Of a stretch of DNA of 64,000 bases, positions 1 to 10,428 are shown piece by piece. A model generated the notes under the pieces. That model worked only from the letters and a program-made list of their open reading frames with translations, ran no database searches and had not been told where the DNA came from. The position numbers and the translations under genes are program-made. The DNA is from Oscheius onirici (Eukaryota > Nematoda > Chromadorea > Rhabditida > Rhabditidae). The stretch's first letter is position 1; each line of letters opens with the position of its first letter. The DNA lies in contig OW051468.1 in assembly GCA_932521025.1 (NCBI GenBank), positions 930,064-994,063 of the forward strand, in the 5' to 3' direction.

Positions 1-132
1 CTTTCCACGGCTTGACTAATGCCCTCACTCTCTCTTGTGTTCCAGGTTTCATCCGGTCCACACAGCCCGGCGATAATCCCATGTGTTAACCCTTCGACTG
101 CTGTCCAATCGACTTTTCTTTCTTTCAATCTT

Positions 133-3100
133 ATGACTATGTCCCAAGTCGCCTCTGAACCTCAGGTTAGTTGGTTTCTTTGGGCTTGTTTACTCTTCTT
201 CAGCCCGCCGTATAATTATCGAATGGCGCTTTTGATTTTACAGCACGCTGTCGCCCCATACCCGTTCAAATTTCTAAAAAGTCCAATTTTAGCGATTAAT
301 CTGATTTTGTAGAGTCAAATAATCGGAAATTTCGGTAAAATGGACTATTTTAATGGGGGAGAAAAACAGAGAGGAAAAAAATTTCCAGGCCGGACCGATG
401 TCCTTGTCAAATGGCTGCGATTTGGCGGCAAAGCATAACAATATGGAGCCGATGGATCTTTCAGCAGGACCCGTAAGTTTGTTTTTTTAATTTTTTGGTC
501 TTTAATTAATATTTGGAACAGAGGGATAGAGTCTGAGAAACAGCTTATTTGGTCTCATTTTGATGCTCCTGAAGAAATAAAGACGTCTGGATTACTTTCC
601 AGATCAGAGAACATTTCCAGACAAAACTAGCATTTCATCCGGCGCGCTTCTGACAGAAGAAGCGCGTCTGGAAGTTTTGAGTATGGTCTGTTCAAAAAGA
701 AGAGGGATTACCGTAAGATTTTTGCACTTCTCCTCCAGATCCATTTGCAAAAGTTGGATAGTCAGCCAACAAATCTGAAAGATACGCAAGGAAACTTGGT
801 TGAGTATCCAATTTTGCTGGGTCTCGAAAAGAAGAGCTAAAGTAAAGTAAAGTTTTTTCCCGACTCAAGCCTGAGTTCCGAAGTGACTCATGGGCTGCGG
901 GTGCTTCCTGAGTGGCCAGGTTGCGGTAGGCGTTTACGTTCCGAAGCTGCCTCGACTTTTCTGGGAACGCTTTTACTCCGTAGCAAGCTACTACCAAGCT
1001 AAAATCTTACGGTAATCCCTCTTATTTTTTTGATCAGACCATACTGGTAATTTCAAGCAAAAACGGACAGTGTGTGAATTTGAGAACTCGTTTTAAACTT
1101 TTCTCAGCGTTTGTCAGCCTTTCTAACTTCAAGCCCTTCGTAGCATACCAGGCCTTATCTCTATAGTCTGTTCAAAACATGGAGAGCATAATTTGAATTG
1201 GCCCGTTCTTTTTGGTTGGCTGAGCATCCAACATTTACATGCTGTATCATCCTACGCAGCTAAATTCCCGCTAATTTGATTTGAAAAAAGTTCTATGAAG
1301 AAAGCGCGGGCCAATTCAAATTATGCTCTCTACATTTTGAACAGACTATACGTCCCTTGACAAAATCTCCACAAAAATTTTCAAAGTCATCTGAGACTTG
1401 GACTGGAGATTCTGCCAAATTGTCAGAGGCGCAATTGTTTTCATTCTTTCTAAAGTTTAAAATTTTGTTTTTGACACCCAAGTAGCACTTTTCAAATCTT
1501 TGTGTAAACTTGCACGAAAAAGCACAAAATTTCAGTATAAACTTGAAAAAAATATATAAACTTAAAATAACTTTTCAGGCAACGTCGGACGACAGAATGC
1601 AAGTGGACGACGACGTTCCCGGCCAACTCTGCCGACGGAGTACGCGAGTCTCTGCCCTGAAAGCGCAAGAAAAAATAAAGTTGAAAGACGATATAACAGG
1701 ACAAGAACCCGGCCCGGCGGTTGGTTATTAGAATTATTCATGTTCAAAGGGCTTTCAGGAAGAGACGGCCGAGTCGAAAGAAGAATCCACTTCGGGCGCT
1801 CCGCCGAACAAGAAGGCAAAAATAGTGGATGGAAAACATCTGGATCAGATGTCTCATACTTTTTATATACAGGTGGGTTTTGAACTGAGAGAGAGAGGGG
1901 GACAGAGAGACAGATATTAACAGACAGAGAGACATACTGGGAGACTTTTCGTGGTTTTATCGTTCTCTACTCATTTTTTCACTTTCTAGCTATGTTTATT
2001 GAACTCAGGATATAAAAGAACACCCAGGATATATAAATAGACTTGGAAATACAAAAAACAGCGATGTTGGCCAATTTTTATGCCATATTTTTATTTTTAT
2101 GCCCGTTCAGCTAAATTCCCGAAGTCGTCCTAGGGGTAAATTGTGACGCTGAGTTCAATAAACACAGCTAACTGATAGAAAATGTTTATTCGGAACGTTC
2201 CCGCCAAAAAAATTTGAACGAAGCCTGCCGAACTATTTCCAAGAGGTTGCCAGAAGAATTGGAGAATCAGAGAGACAGAGAGTGACATACTGACAGCCTG
2301 ATAGTCAGAGAGTCATAGGGACAGAGAGAGTGAGATTTCCTTTCAGGAACAAGCCGACGGAACTATAGTCGAAGTGGAAGAGGAATCGGACATTTCTTCT
2401 ATAAATTCAGCTGATGCTGCTGTTCTTAAACAAGCCTACGAAAAGGTATGAAAATTTCTGTCAAACTTGATCATCTCTTATTCAGATCAAAGCCAAAGAG
2501 CCTTCAGAAGAAACTCTTCGGGAACGAAATGCTCAGTTGAGGGAACTGGAAGCTAATTTGAGGTGAGAGAGACTGAGAGACAGATACTCATACTGTATTC
2601 CAGACGAGAAGAATCAGACCTCTGTCTGATCAAGAAGATCCGAACGAGTCAGTTGATAGCTCAGACGGAGAGCAAGAAGACTGCTGCCATGAATATGAGT
2701 AACGGCAACGGTGCCTACAAGCCGACGATGGCTGCTGGCAAAAATGGCTCTCTTGCCAACAAACCGTCTGCTCAAATCACTAATGAAGCCATCATGATCC
2801 TTCTTAACCTGACGGTGGAACAGCAGAAAGATGTGAGTCTCTCAGTCTCTCTGAATCTCCATCTTTCAGTTCATCATCAAAGCTAACAAGTCAAACCCGG
2901 CAGTTATTCAACAACTGGTCCAGGCTATTGCCAAGAGTCAACTAGCCACTCAGGCACAGATTCAGCAACTTGCTCAGTCTATTCAGGCAGCTCATAATGT
3001 GTCCAAAATTTCTACGACACCAACAGTCTCTGCTGGAGCTCCTAAACAGGATATTCAGACTTCTGCTGCCAGTTTGGTGAGTGGGGAGAGAAAGGGATAG

Positions 3101-5596
3101 AGAGACTGAGGGACTGAGAGACAGAGAGACAGAGGGTCTGAGGGACAGAGAGACTGACAGAAAAAGAGTCTGAGAGACAGAGAGAAAAAGAGACAGAGGG
3201 AGAGAGAGACAGAGAGTCAGAGAGTCAGAGAGTCTGATCAAGTTCAGTAGAGACGGGGTGAAAGGCAGAGAATCTGACTGGGGATAGAGAGAGAGAGAGA
3301 GAGATAGAACCAGAGACAGTAACTGTTGTGTCCTACAAGAGATCACTGGATCACGATGGCAAGGACACGTTGATATTACGAGCAACACAAATATAACACT
3401 AAACGAAGAGACCAGCGCGAGAGAACCGGGAGCCAAGAAAATGAATATCCAGAAAGAAATGGGCGCCAAAGGGAATGAAACGGGAATCGTGGCGGGAGCC
3501 TTACAGTATGACAGAATAGGCGGGGTATTTGAATGACAGAATATCACGATCTAACAGTAACAGAGAGACAGAAATACTGGTCGGAAAATACATGGGGGTT
3601 ACTGTAGGTTTGGTTTTTTTTACGAGATTGCAATAGATCCGTTTGCCTGGTTCGAGAGCAGATAAGTCGGTTAACGGGACAGGCATAAGTCTCTAGAAGT
3701 CTAAGAAAAAAGGTTCGATAAAGAAAGAGAGTCAGAGAGACAGAGAGACAGTTAAAGCCTGTATCTTTCAGCTCACCAAATCAATGGCTCAAGCGACACC
3801 GGAACAGAGAGCAGCTCAAGCGAGACAGGCCTTCCGTATCCAGGCGGACAAACAGCTCCAGCAACTGATCACCTCCAACAAGGCGTCCGCCGATCTTCAG
3901 TTCATTCCGAATCCCAACCAGGCCGACTTCTGCGCTCTAGTTGCCTTGGACATCATTGTTCAGAGAATCCTAAGGGACAAAACTGCCACGGCGTAAGTAT
4001 TTTTTTTCTGTTTTTCTAAATTTTTGTCATTTTCTATTGAAAGGATTTCAGGGACGTGACGGAGGCTCCTTACGAGTGCGAAGAATGTCACACTGACTTT
4101 ACTCCCAGCTGGAAGGCAATTGGCGTTCCTGGTGACATGCACCTCTACTGTGAGGCCTGTGTCAAGGCATCGCAGAAGAAGAAGGCACTGAAAGATCATA
4201 CTGTTTTCATGCGGAAAGCCTTCCACAAGGTTTCTTCTCAAGAAAAGGTGAGTCGGACTCTCTGTCTCTCTGACTGTTTTTTTGATTCTCAGACTCTCTG
4301 ACTCTCAGACTCTCTGTCTCTCTGACTCTCTGACTGTCTCTCTGATTCTCTGCCTCTCAGACTCTCAGACTCTCTGTCTCTCTGACTCTCTGTCACTCAG
4401 TTTCCCAGACTCTCTGTCTCTCAGTCTCTGACTCTCAGACTTTCTGACTCTCAGACTCTCAGGTTCTTTGTATCCCTGTCCCTCTGCCTCTCTTTCCGTC
4501 TCTCAATCAGTCTTTCTTCAGGAATTCGAGAAGCACATCGCTGACGGAAAGCTGGAACAGTTCCTTTCCCAAGCCATGGCAGCCAATCAACAGCCCGGCA
4601 CGGCTTCCACCTCCACAGCTCAGAACATGTCCCTGAAGACAAATGGAACGAGTACACCGTCTTCCGCCACGAAATCCTCGGCGATTCCAAACACTTCCAA
4701 GATGTCCTCAACGCCGGCTTCTTCCATGTCAGCTACCAAAAAGACGCCATCTTCTTCGTCGTCAGTAAATTCGATGAATTCGATGGTAAGTTCTTCTCCT
4801 ATTTTTCGTTTTCGTTTTGCAGGGATGTTGCAGTTATGCCTTCAAAAAAGTATCATTTTTGGGTAATTCAACAAGACCTCCTGAAAGCGCGCCTCGTTAA
4901 GTTGCGTACTCAATTTTCGGGTCGAAAACGACATTTTCCGCTTTTTATGTTCTGATGTTCTACAAAGTTGTAGCTCTTGATCTCTTCTACAACTTTGCAG
5001 AACATCGGAAAACTTAAAAATCTCGTCTTCAGCTCGAAAATAGCCTGTACGCAATTGCTTATTTTTTGGTGCGCTTGTACTGGACTCTGCGGGACAACCT
5101 TTTTTCTGTCACCTTTTCTTGTCTCTTCTTTGTGTTATTGTACTTTTTCGCGGCGCAGTTATGCCCTTCCGCCTCTTCCCAATATTTTTTGTTTTGCTAA
5201 AAATGGGCATAACTGCGACTCCTTTGCTTTTTTGCCAACTTTAACTCATTTTTCATTTAAAGCTTCCAAAACTGAGGACTTACGAGGACGCCTGTCGATT
5301 TCTGCCTACGGATCGGGAAGCCTATACCACACTGTTTGAGCTGGGCTTTTTTGAACGAGAACCAGAGTGTCATTACTGTGGAAAAAGGATGAGACTGAGA
5401 TGGAGAAAGGATGTTCCGGAGGTCGTCTTTAAACTTTTTTTTTGATATTTTGGTTCATTTCAGTGGCGATGCAAGGAGACGAAGCAGAAGGACTGTTCCT
5501 GTAGATCACTGAGAACAAATACCTGGTTCTCTGGGTTGCAGTTGTCCCCTAGAGTTGCTATAATTCTTGTCATTCTGATCTGCAATGAGTAAGGGA

Positions 5597-5690
<94 letters not shown>

Positions 5691-8018
5691 AGAACTTATC
5701 CTTAACTCTTGTTCAGTTACCAAAACAATCAAATCACCCGTCTTCTCAAAATCGTCCAGCCTACAGCACTCGAATACCGACAAATTGTCCGGGAGATTTG
5801 CGTCGAGTGAGAAAAGCTTAAAAGTTCTAAAAATGTCTGCTTTTAGGCTTGAGAAAGCCTACCCCAAAATTGGCGGGAAACGGAAATTGGTAGAGCTAGA
5901 AGAAATTTGCTTCGAGGTCCGGAAGACGAAGAGTGACAAACCACAGAAGGTTCTAGTCCTAGCTGGTTAGCGTAACCGGAAATTCTACACTAACCCGGTG
6001 GATTTTAGGATCAGAGTCGTCACGCTTTTTCGCCGCGATTGTCCCAAAAATTGATGAAAAGAGCCTTCTGGAAGTTTTGAAGAAACACACAAATCCGTCG
6101 ACAACGGTCAAAATTTCTTCGTCTTTTTCGAAAAAGTACCTGTTTCTGGAGAAGAAGACTGCTAATATTAAGATTTCCGATCAGTTGAGGTTAGTTTTTT
6201 TTTGCCCCTCCCTCTTATTTTTCCCTTTCAGTGATCGGACAGAAGAATTTACGAAGAATATTAAAAATTTAACTGAGTCAGCCGGAAATCCGGGCCATTT
6301 CCTCAGCGAAGCCGTCGTAAGACAGAACGAAGGAGAAAATTTTCTGGCGGCTGTTTTGAACTACATACGGGCTTACCGGACCAAATAGTCATATTTTTCG
6401 GTTGTATACTGCACTTGTACGATAATAAATACGGGTTTTTGTTATTTTTTAGCAAAAAAAAATGAGGAAAATGCATGGAAAACGAAAGAAATGTAATCTG
6501 TACGTGGTGGCGCACAAAGATGCGGTGTCTGCCCGAAAATGGTAAGCAGCAGGAGGAAGAAAATCGTTATTCGCCTATTTTTCACTCGCTTTAGAAATGT
6601 TTGCTATTTTTCGTGTTCCTAGATAAAAAGCAGTGAAATTGGTTTAGAACACAACTAGCTTCAATATTTGCGCGTCACATCGAAAATAGTACGCAATATA
6701 TTCCTACAGTAGGAGAAATGAAGCCGTTTTTTTTTTCGAAGGAGTAACTGCAATGTCTCTCAACCAGAAACAGAACAAAATGGTAACCTAATTATTTTTC
6801 AGACCCAAATGCAGATGGCCATGCTGATGAGAGCGAACCCGCTCATGGCAGCTACCATGATGAGTCAGATGAATCAGTCACAGATGATGCAAATGTACAA
6901 TCCGATGGTTATGCAGATGATGATACAGATGCAGCAACAGGCTCAGCAACAGGCTAATCGGAGCTCGTCCAACAGTTCATCGGTAAGAGAGAGTGAGGGA
7001 CAGAGGAAGAAAAGGAGAGTAACTGGGGCTGAGAGACAGGGAAGCAGAGAAAGTCAGAAACCGATACTGAAAGATTAAGAAACTTAATGACAGAGAGTCA
7101 GATAGTAAAAAGCAAGCATTTGCGCTGGACCGGCCCGATTTTTGAATGGCGGCGGGCGGACCGGACCGGTCCGGTCCGGTCCGATTTTCAAATTGGACCG
7201 CGCCGGTCCGAGCGCACATGCTTGGTAAAAATAAATACAGGAACCAGGGAAAAAGGGAATGTGAGAGTCAGAGATCAGATAGTATAGTCTGTTCAAAATG
7301 TAGGGAGCATAAGTTGAATTGGCCCGCGCTTTCTTCACAGAACATTTTTCAAATCAAATTGGCGGGAGTTTAGCTGCGTAGGATGATGCAGCATGTAAAT
7401 GTTGGTTACACAGCCAACCAAAAAGCGCGGGCCAATTCAAATAATGCTCTCAATATTTTGAACAGAGTATATGAGAGTTGGGCAGTTAGAGAGTCAGAGA
7501 CTAAAAACAAAGAAGGGGAGAGTCAGACTCGTCGGAGACTCAGAGACAGTGAGAGAGATTGATAAACTGATGGACAGAAAGTTAGGGATCAGGGGAATGA
7601 CGTAAGAATTTCAGAGATTCAGAGAGACAGAGACGGGTCAGAGAGTCATGGTGTCATGTGGTCAGAGAAATAGAGAGAAAGAGTCTGAGAGACGGAGACA
7701 AAGAGTGAGAGAGGCAAGTAAGAACAACATAGCTATAGAGAGAGAAAGTATGCAACAAAAGACAATTTTCAGTCCCAACAGCAGCAGCAGTCCAACTACG
7801 CCATGTTGGCAATGGCCCAAGCTGCCATGAACGCCGGAGCTGGAGGAGGAGGAGGAGGCAATTCCAGTCTCGGAAATCTGACCGCCGCTCAAATGAGTAA
7901 GTCTCCCTCTGTTTCTCTAACTCTCCGTTTTTCAGACCAACTAATGCAAAATCCCCAACTCCAACGTCAACTCCAAGAAATGATGCGACTGAAAGCACAG
8001 GGAGCTGGCAAGAAGTAG
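133..8018 (+). CDS. dcp-66: GATAD2/p66 transcriptional repressor, NuRD (MeCP1) complex subunit
   Basis: Fourteen coding exons join in frame to about 683 residues: 133-165, 389-472, 1579-1719, 1759-1872, 2347-2445, 2486-2562, 2604-2832, 2870-3076, 3772-3992, 4052-4247, 4522-4785, 6803-6982, 7773-7896, 7936-8018. Exons 5-7 carry the coiled-coil CR1 motif (ETLRERNAQLRELEANLR, then ..LIKKIRTSQ), which in p66 proteins pairs with the MBD2/3 coiled coil. Exons 9-10 carry CR2, with a GATA-type zinc finger CEEC..C-x2-C (ECEECHTDF.., YCEACVK). The C-terminus is rich in Met, Gln and Gly. The family bridges MBD to CHD4/Mi-2 in nuclear NuRD. The first coding exon (ATG at 133) is inferred because it splices in phase 0 onto the exon at 389; a start at 398 is the alternative. 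The acceptor at 45 may be a trans-splice site. The end of the exon at 1719 is the least certain edge. Introns carry three related inverted-repeat elements, and the intron 4786-6802 holds a separate gene. Confidence 0.88.
682..1043. mobile_element. MITE-like element, long terminal inverted repeats, TATGGTCTGTTCAAAA ends
   Basis: The left end TATGGTCTGTTCAAAAAG..GAGGGATTACCGTAAG is repeated inverted at the right end (..CTTACGGTAATCCCTC..CAGACCATA), giving arms of about 45 bp around a 270 bp core. Both ends are bounded by TA, as for Tc1/mariner-type insertions. No transposase ORF is present. It lies in a p66 intron and shares its terminus with the elements at 1162 and 7283. Confidence 0.75.
1162..1350. 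mobile_element. MITE, 189 bp, TATAGTCTGTTCAAAA terminal inverted repeats
   Basis: The left arm TATAGTCTGTTCAAAA..GAGAGCATAATTTGAATTGGCCCG matches the right arm in inverse orientation over about 45 bp. The element is 189 bp and bounded by TA. A second copy of the same length lies at 7283-7471 in opposite internal orientation. Confidence 0.85.
5263..6388 (+). CDS. ISXO2/IS1595-like (Merlin-type) transposase-derived protein, catalytic residues apparently lost, nested in p66 intron
   Basis: Six exons join in frame: 5263-5421, 5464-5588, then acceptors near 5716, 5850, 6010 and 6232, ending at TAG 6386-6388. They give about 280 residues. The first part reads ..FELGFFEREPECHYCGKRM.. and then WRCKETKQKDCSCR.., a C-x2-C...C-x5-C zinc ribbon followed by RTNTWF. 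This is the N-terminal layout of IS1595/Merlin transposases (CPxCG..., RCR.C...FS.RTGT.F). The later KRKLVELEEICFEVRK aligns with the family's VEIDE..FG.RK block, but the catalytic Asp of VEIDE is Glu. Where the family has ISD.W..Y, this protein has ISSSFSKKY, so that Asp is missing too. An AATAAA-type signal follows at about 6423. The 5' start is unresolved: the frame upstream of 5263 closes without ATG, so the start lies in an earlier exon, either its own (a short ORF at 4823-4861) or a p66 exon. One intron holds a (GGGACA)n array. The family assignment is from motif shape; the domestication is inference. Confidence 0.6.
5594..5690 (+). repeat. (GGGACA)n hexanucleotide array
   Basis: About 16 near-perfect copies of GGGACA fill most of a small intron of the nested transposase-derived gene. 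The same hexamer, as TGTCCC on the + strand, forms arrays at 17321-17372 and 21565-21722. Confidence 0.95.
7114..7223. repeat. Inverted repeat with GGACCGGTCC core
   Basis: The ends AAGCATTTGCGCT and AGCGCACATGCTT are inverted copies. Inside are GACCGG..CCGATTTT.GAA on one side and its complement on the other, around alternating GGTCCGGTCCGG. This 110 bp element looks like a small foldback insertion in a p66 intron. Confidence 0.65.
7283..7471. mobile_element. MITE, 189 bp, second copy of the TATAGTCTGTTCAAAA family
   Basis: It has the same arms as 1162-1350 (TATAGTCTGTTCAAAA..GAATTGGCCCG and inverse). The internal sequence (TAGCTGCGTAGGATGATGCAG, then CATGTAAATGTTGG) is the reverse complement of the core of the first copy. 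Arms are partly diverged. It sits in the p66 intron before the exon at 7773. Confidence 0.85.
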
Positions 8019-9790
8019 TCGTGCTCTCCTCGTTTTTTTGTACCACAGATTTTTTTGTTGTCATCTCACCTAGTAGCCTTAATTCGTATCTCGACTACGT
8101 GTTCTAGAGTATCCTTCCATTTTTTTCCTTCCTTTAGCGGAAAATCTTGAGGATTTCAGGGGGAAAGGGAAGAGTCAGATTGCGCACCAACCGGTTTACT
8201 GTAGCGTAGCGACTGCGCACCAACTTTCGGGTTACGGTAACGTAACTCACAGGGGTACTGTAGCTGGTATTCGTGTGGGTTACGGTATCGGTTCTATTGA
8301 CTACCTATCTCGCTACAGTAACCTACTCTATCCAGTTACTGTAGTCTAGTTACCGTACCCACTCCAAGAGTTGGTGCGCAGTCTGTTGCTTTTTTGCAGG
8401 TAACTGGTATTCATAGGTTACTGTAAGTACCGTAATCTGTGAAACTATCGTATACCTAGCAGCTACAGTAACCCTGAAGGTTGAAGAGTTGGTGCGCAGT
8501 CTAGTTCCTCCTCCTATGGAAAGCCTGACTGCGCACCAACTCCCAGCAGGTACTGTAGCTCTATACTCTGTTGACTACATACCGTAATCCTACAATCTAG
8601 TTACCGTAATCCTCCAAAGTTGGTGCGCAGTCTGACTCTCTCTCTCTTTCCACTGATTCTCTCCCTTTCTTCTTCTCAGATCTGGTAACTCACTTTTTGG
8701 TTGTTATGTCCCTCCATTCATTTCCAGACACCCCTCTTCTGTCAAAAACTGGTCCTCGGTGCGGTTCTCAGTTTAATTTTTAGGGTTTAGCTTATTTTTC
8801 TGCTCCTCCTCCTCTCCTGGGCCCCCAAAAGAATCATTCTCTCGTTTCATTGTGGTATGTACTATATTCGCGTCATTGAACTGTTCTGAAATACGGAACA
8901 ATCTCATTTTTACCCCAAAAACCGTGTGATTGATTTGAATTTTCATTTAACAACTTCCTTTTATGAAGACTTGTATTGCCCGAAAGTTTGCAATCCTATC
9001 AGATAACGATGTAAACTAATGGTTTTGATCTAAATAAAGCGGTTTCATGATATTTTTCTCGAAAAATGATGGAAACCATCCAGAAACGCTGACAATCTAT
9101 AACAGAAAATAATTTCAAATTCGCGCTCTTTCAATCTACGCCGAACTGCAAGAAATCGCGGCGGGACCAGCGCTCACAGTCCTTTGATTGCCCGAGTTGG
9201 AGAACTTCCACGCCTTCCGTCTGTGCTCATTTTCTACCTTCATTTCTCCATATTTTTCTATGTTTTTATTTGTTTTCGATCGTTTTTCAGCTAGAAATTA
9301 GGTTGATCAAGTTCTCTGCCAAGAAAATGTGTAATTCGAGCCGTTTTACAAGAACAGAACAAAAGCAGCCTACTTGACCATTTTCTCGTATTATTCGATT
9401 TTAGGACAAACTTTCTTCTCCCTCAGTTCACAGACGGTGTATTCTGCGTCATTACATCGATTAGATAATTGTCTAACAATATTTATCGCCAAAATGACGG
9501 AATGCTTGTTCTTAGACGTCATGTACACGTCTTCTACTCCCTTGCTCTGGAATTCCACCTTTTTGGATCATATTTCCCTTTATTTTACTTGTAAAGATGC
9601 TGCTTTCCGTATACATTGATAAAAATGGTGGGAAATTGTCCCTAGGCATTCTGTACACGTCGCAATCGATTTCCTGCTCCGTTGTTCTAAAATTTACCCG
9701 TAAATTTGTTGTCTGCCCTCTTTCCCACGATTTTCATCAGTCTTTTTTTCGTATTCGTGAAAACAAGCCTATTTTTCAGCCAGTAATAAA
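8019..9790. other. p66 3' flank and Sec61 gamma upstream region
   Basis: No convincing coding sequence is visible. 8170-8632 holds back-to-back inverted repeats bounded by GACTGCGCACCAACT. An AATAAA lies near 9033 and may end a long p66 3' UTR. The remainder is AT-rich spacer leading to the likely splice acceptor TTTTTCAG at 9779 just before the Sec61 gamma start. Confidence 0.6.
8170..8632. repeat. Cluster of hairpin units bounded by TGCGCACCAAC
   Basis: TGCGCACCAAC occurs in forward orientation near 8185, 8214 and 8530, and as GTTGGTGCGCA near 8368, 8489 and 8616. The sequence between is enriched in TTACTGTAG/CTACAGTAA and TACCGTA words that pair with each other. Single or paired copies recur near 19966, 37797, 41809 and 41893. 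Confidence 0.7.
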
Positions 9791-10039
9791 ATGGACCAGT
9801 TCGAAGCCATCGTTGAGCCGGCTCGCCAGTTTGCCAAGGACTCCATCCGTCTCGTGAACCGCTGTACCAAGCCCGACCGCAAAGAGTACCAGAAAATCGC
9901 CATCGCTACTGCCATCGGATTCGCCATCATGGGATTCATCGGGTTCTTCGTCAAGTTGATCCACATCCCCATTAACGTAAGCTCTTTTGCCCTGATTTTC
10001 AATAAAACCACGTTACAGAATCTGTTGGTCGGAGTCTAA
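9791..10039 (+). CDS. emo-1: Protein translocase SEC61 gamma subunit
   Basis: Two exons, 9791-9976 and 10019-10039, encode 68 residues, the usual length for this protein. The sequence begins [18 protein letters not shown] and ends in a single tail-anchor-like membrane helix ([20 protein letters not shown]), then HIPINNLLVGV. Sec61 gamma/SecE clamps the two halves of the Sec61 alpha channel in the ER membrane and is essential for co-translational translocation. A T-rich AG acceptor lies 11 bases before the ATG, consistent with trans-splicing of the mRNA. An AATAAA lies at about 10160. The glycosyltransferase gene follows on the same strand about 390 bases later, so co-transcription is possible but unproved. 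The symbol is the C. elegans ortholog name. Confidence 0.95.
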   Translation: MDQFEAIVEPARQFAKDSIRLVNRCTKPDRKEYQKIAIATAIGFAIMGFIGFFVKLIHIPINVSSFALIFNKTTLQNLLVGV

Positions 10040-10428
10040 ACCCGGAAGAAGCATCTTCGTGCCCGTCCAGTCTACGGTTGTGTGTTTGTACGTTTTTATT
10101 TCAAAATCCTTAATTTATTTCCTTGTATTTTCCACTACTGCGGAAATATGTGTCGTTTAAATAAAACTTTTACTTTTGGAAGAAGCCGCGTAGCTGGTTA
10201 TCTCGATTGCGACACATGCTAGTTCTTAGCCCGGAGAAAAAGCCCTGATCCTCATGTTGCCTTATCGTCGCATCCACGGCCGCCTCCGGGAAGGCAGAGA
10301 TCTAATCGCCTCCAGCGATCCATGGGCACGACTGGAACGTCTCTGAAGCCTCTTCCACTCTAAGCAGTTTTTCTTCGTCCTTGAACTGAATTTGCACCCA
10401 CGATTTTTTCGAAACATCTTTTCAGATA

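Noticed and set aside
1-45. Last exon of an upstream gene reading into TGT-TAA at about 86-88
   Set aside because: The same sequence fits better as the p66 5' leader, because ATG 133 splices in phase onto the next p66 exon; only 14 codons supported the alternative.
2942-3547. 201-codon minus-strand open frame, Leu/Ser-rich
   Set aside because: It is the translation of the GAGACAGAGAG purine tract inside a p66 intron and part of a real p66 exon on the other strand.
5460-5783. Cys-Pro and Ser-Leu dipeptide-repeat frames
   Set aside because: They are read-throughs of the (GGGACA)n array in an intron.
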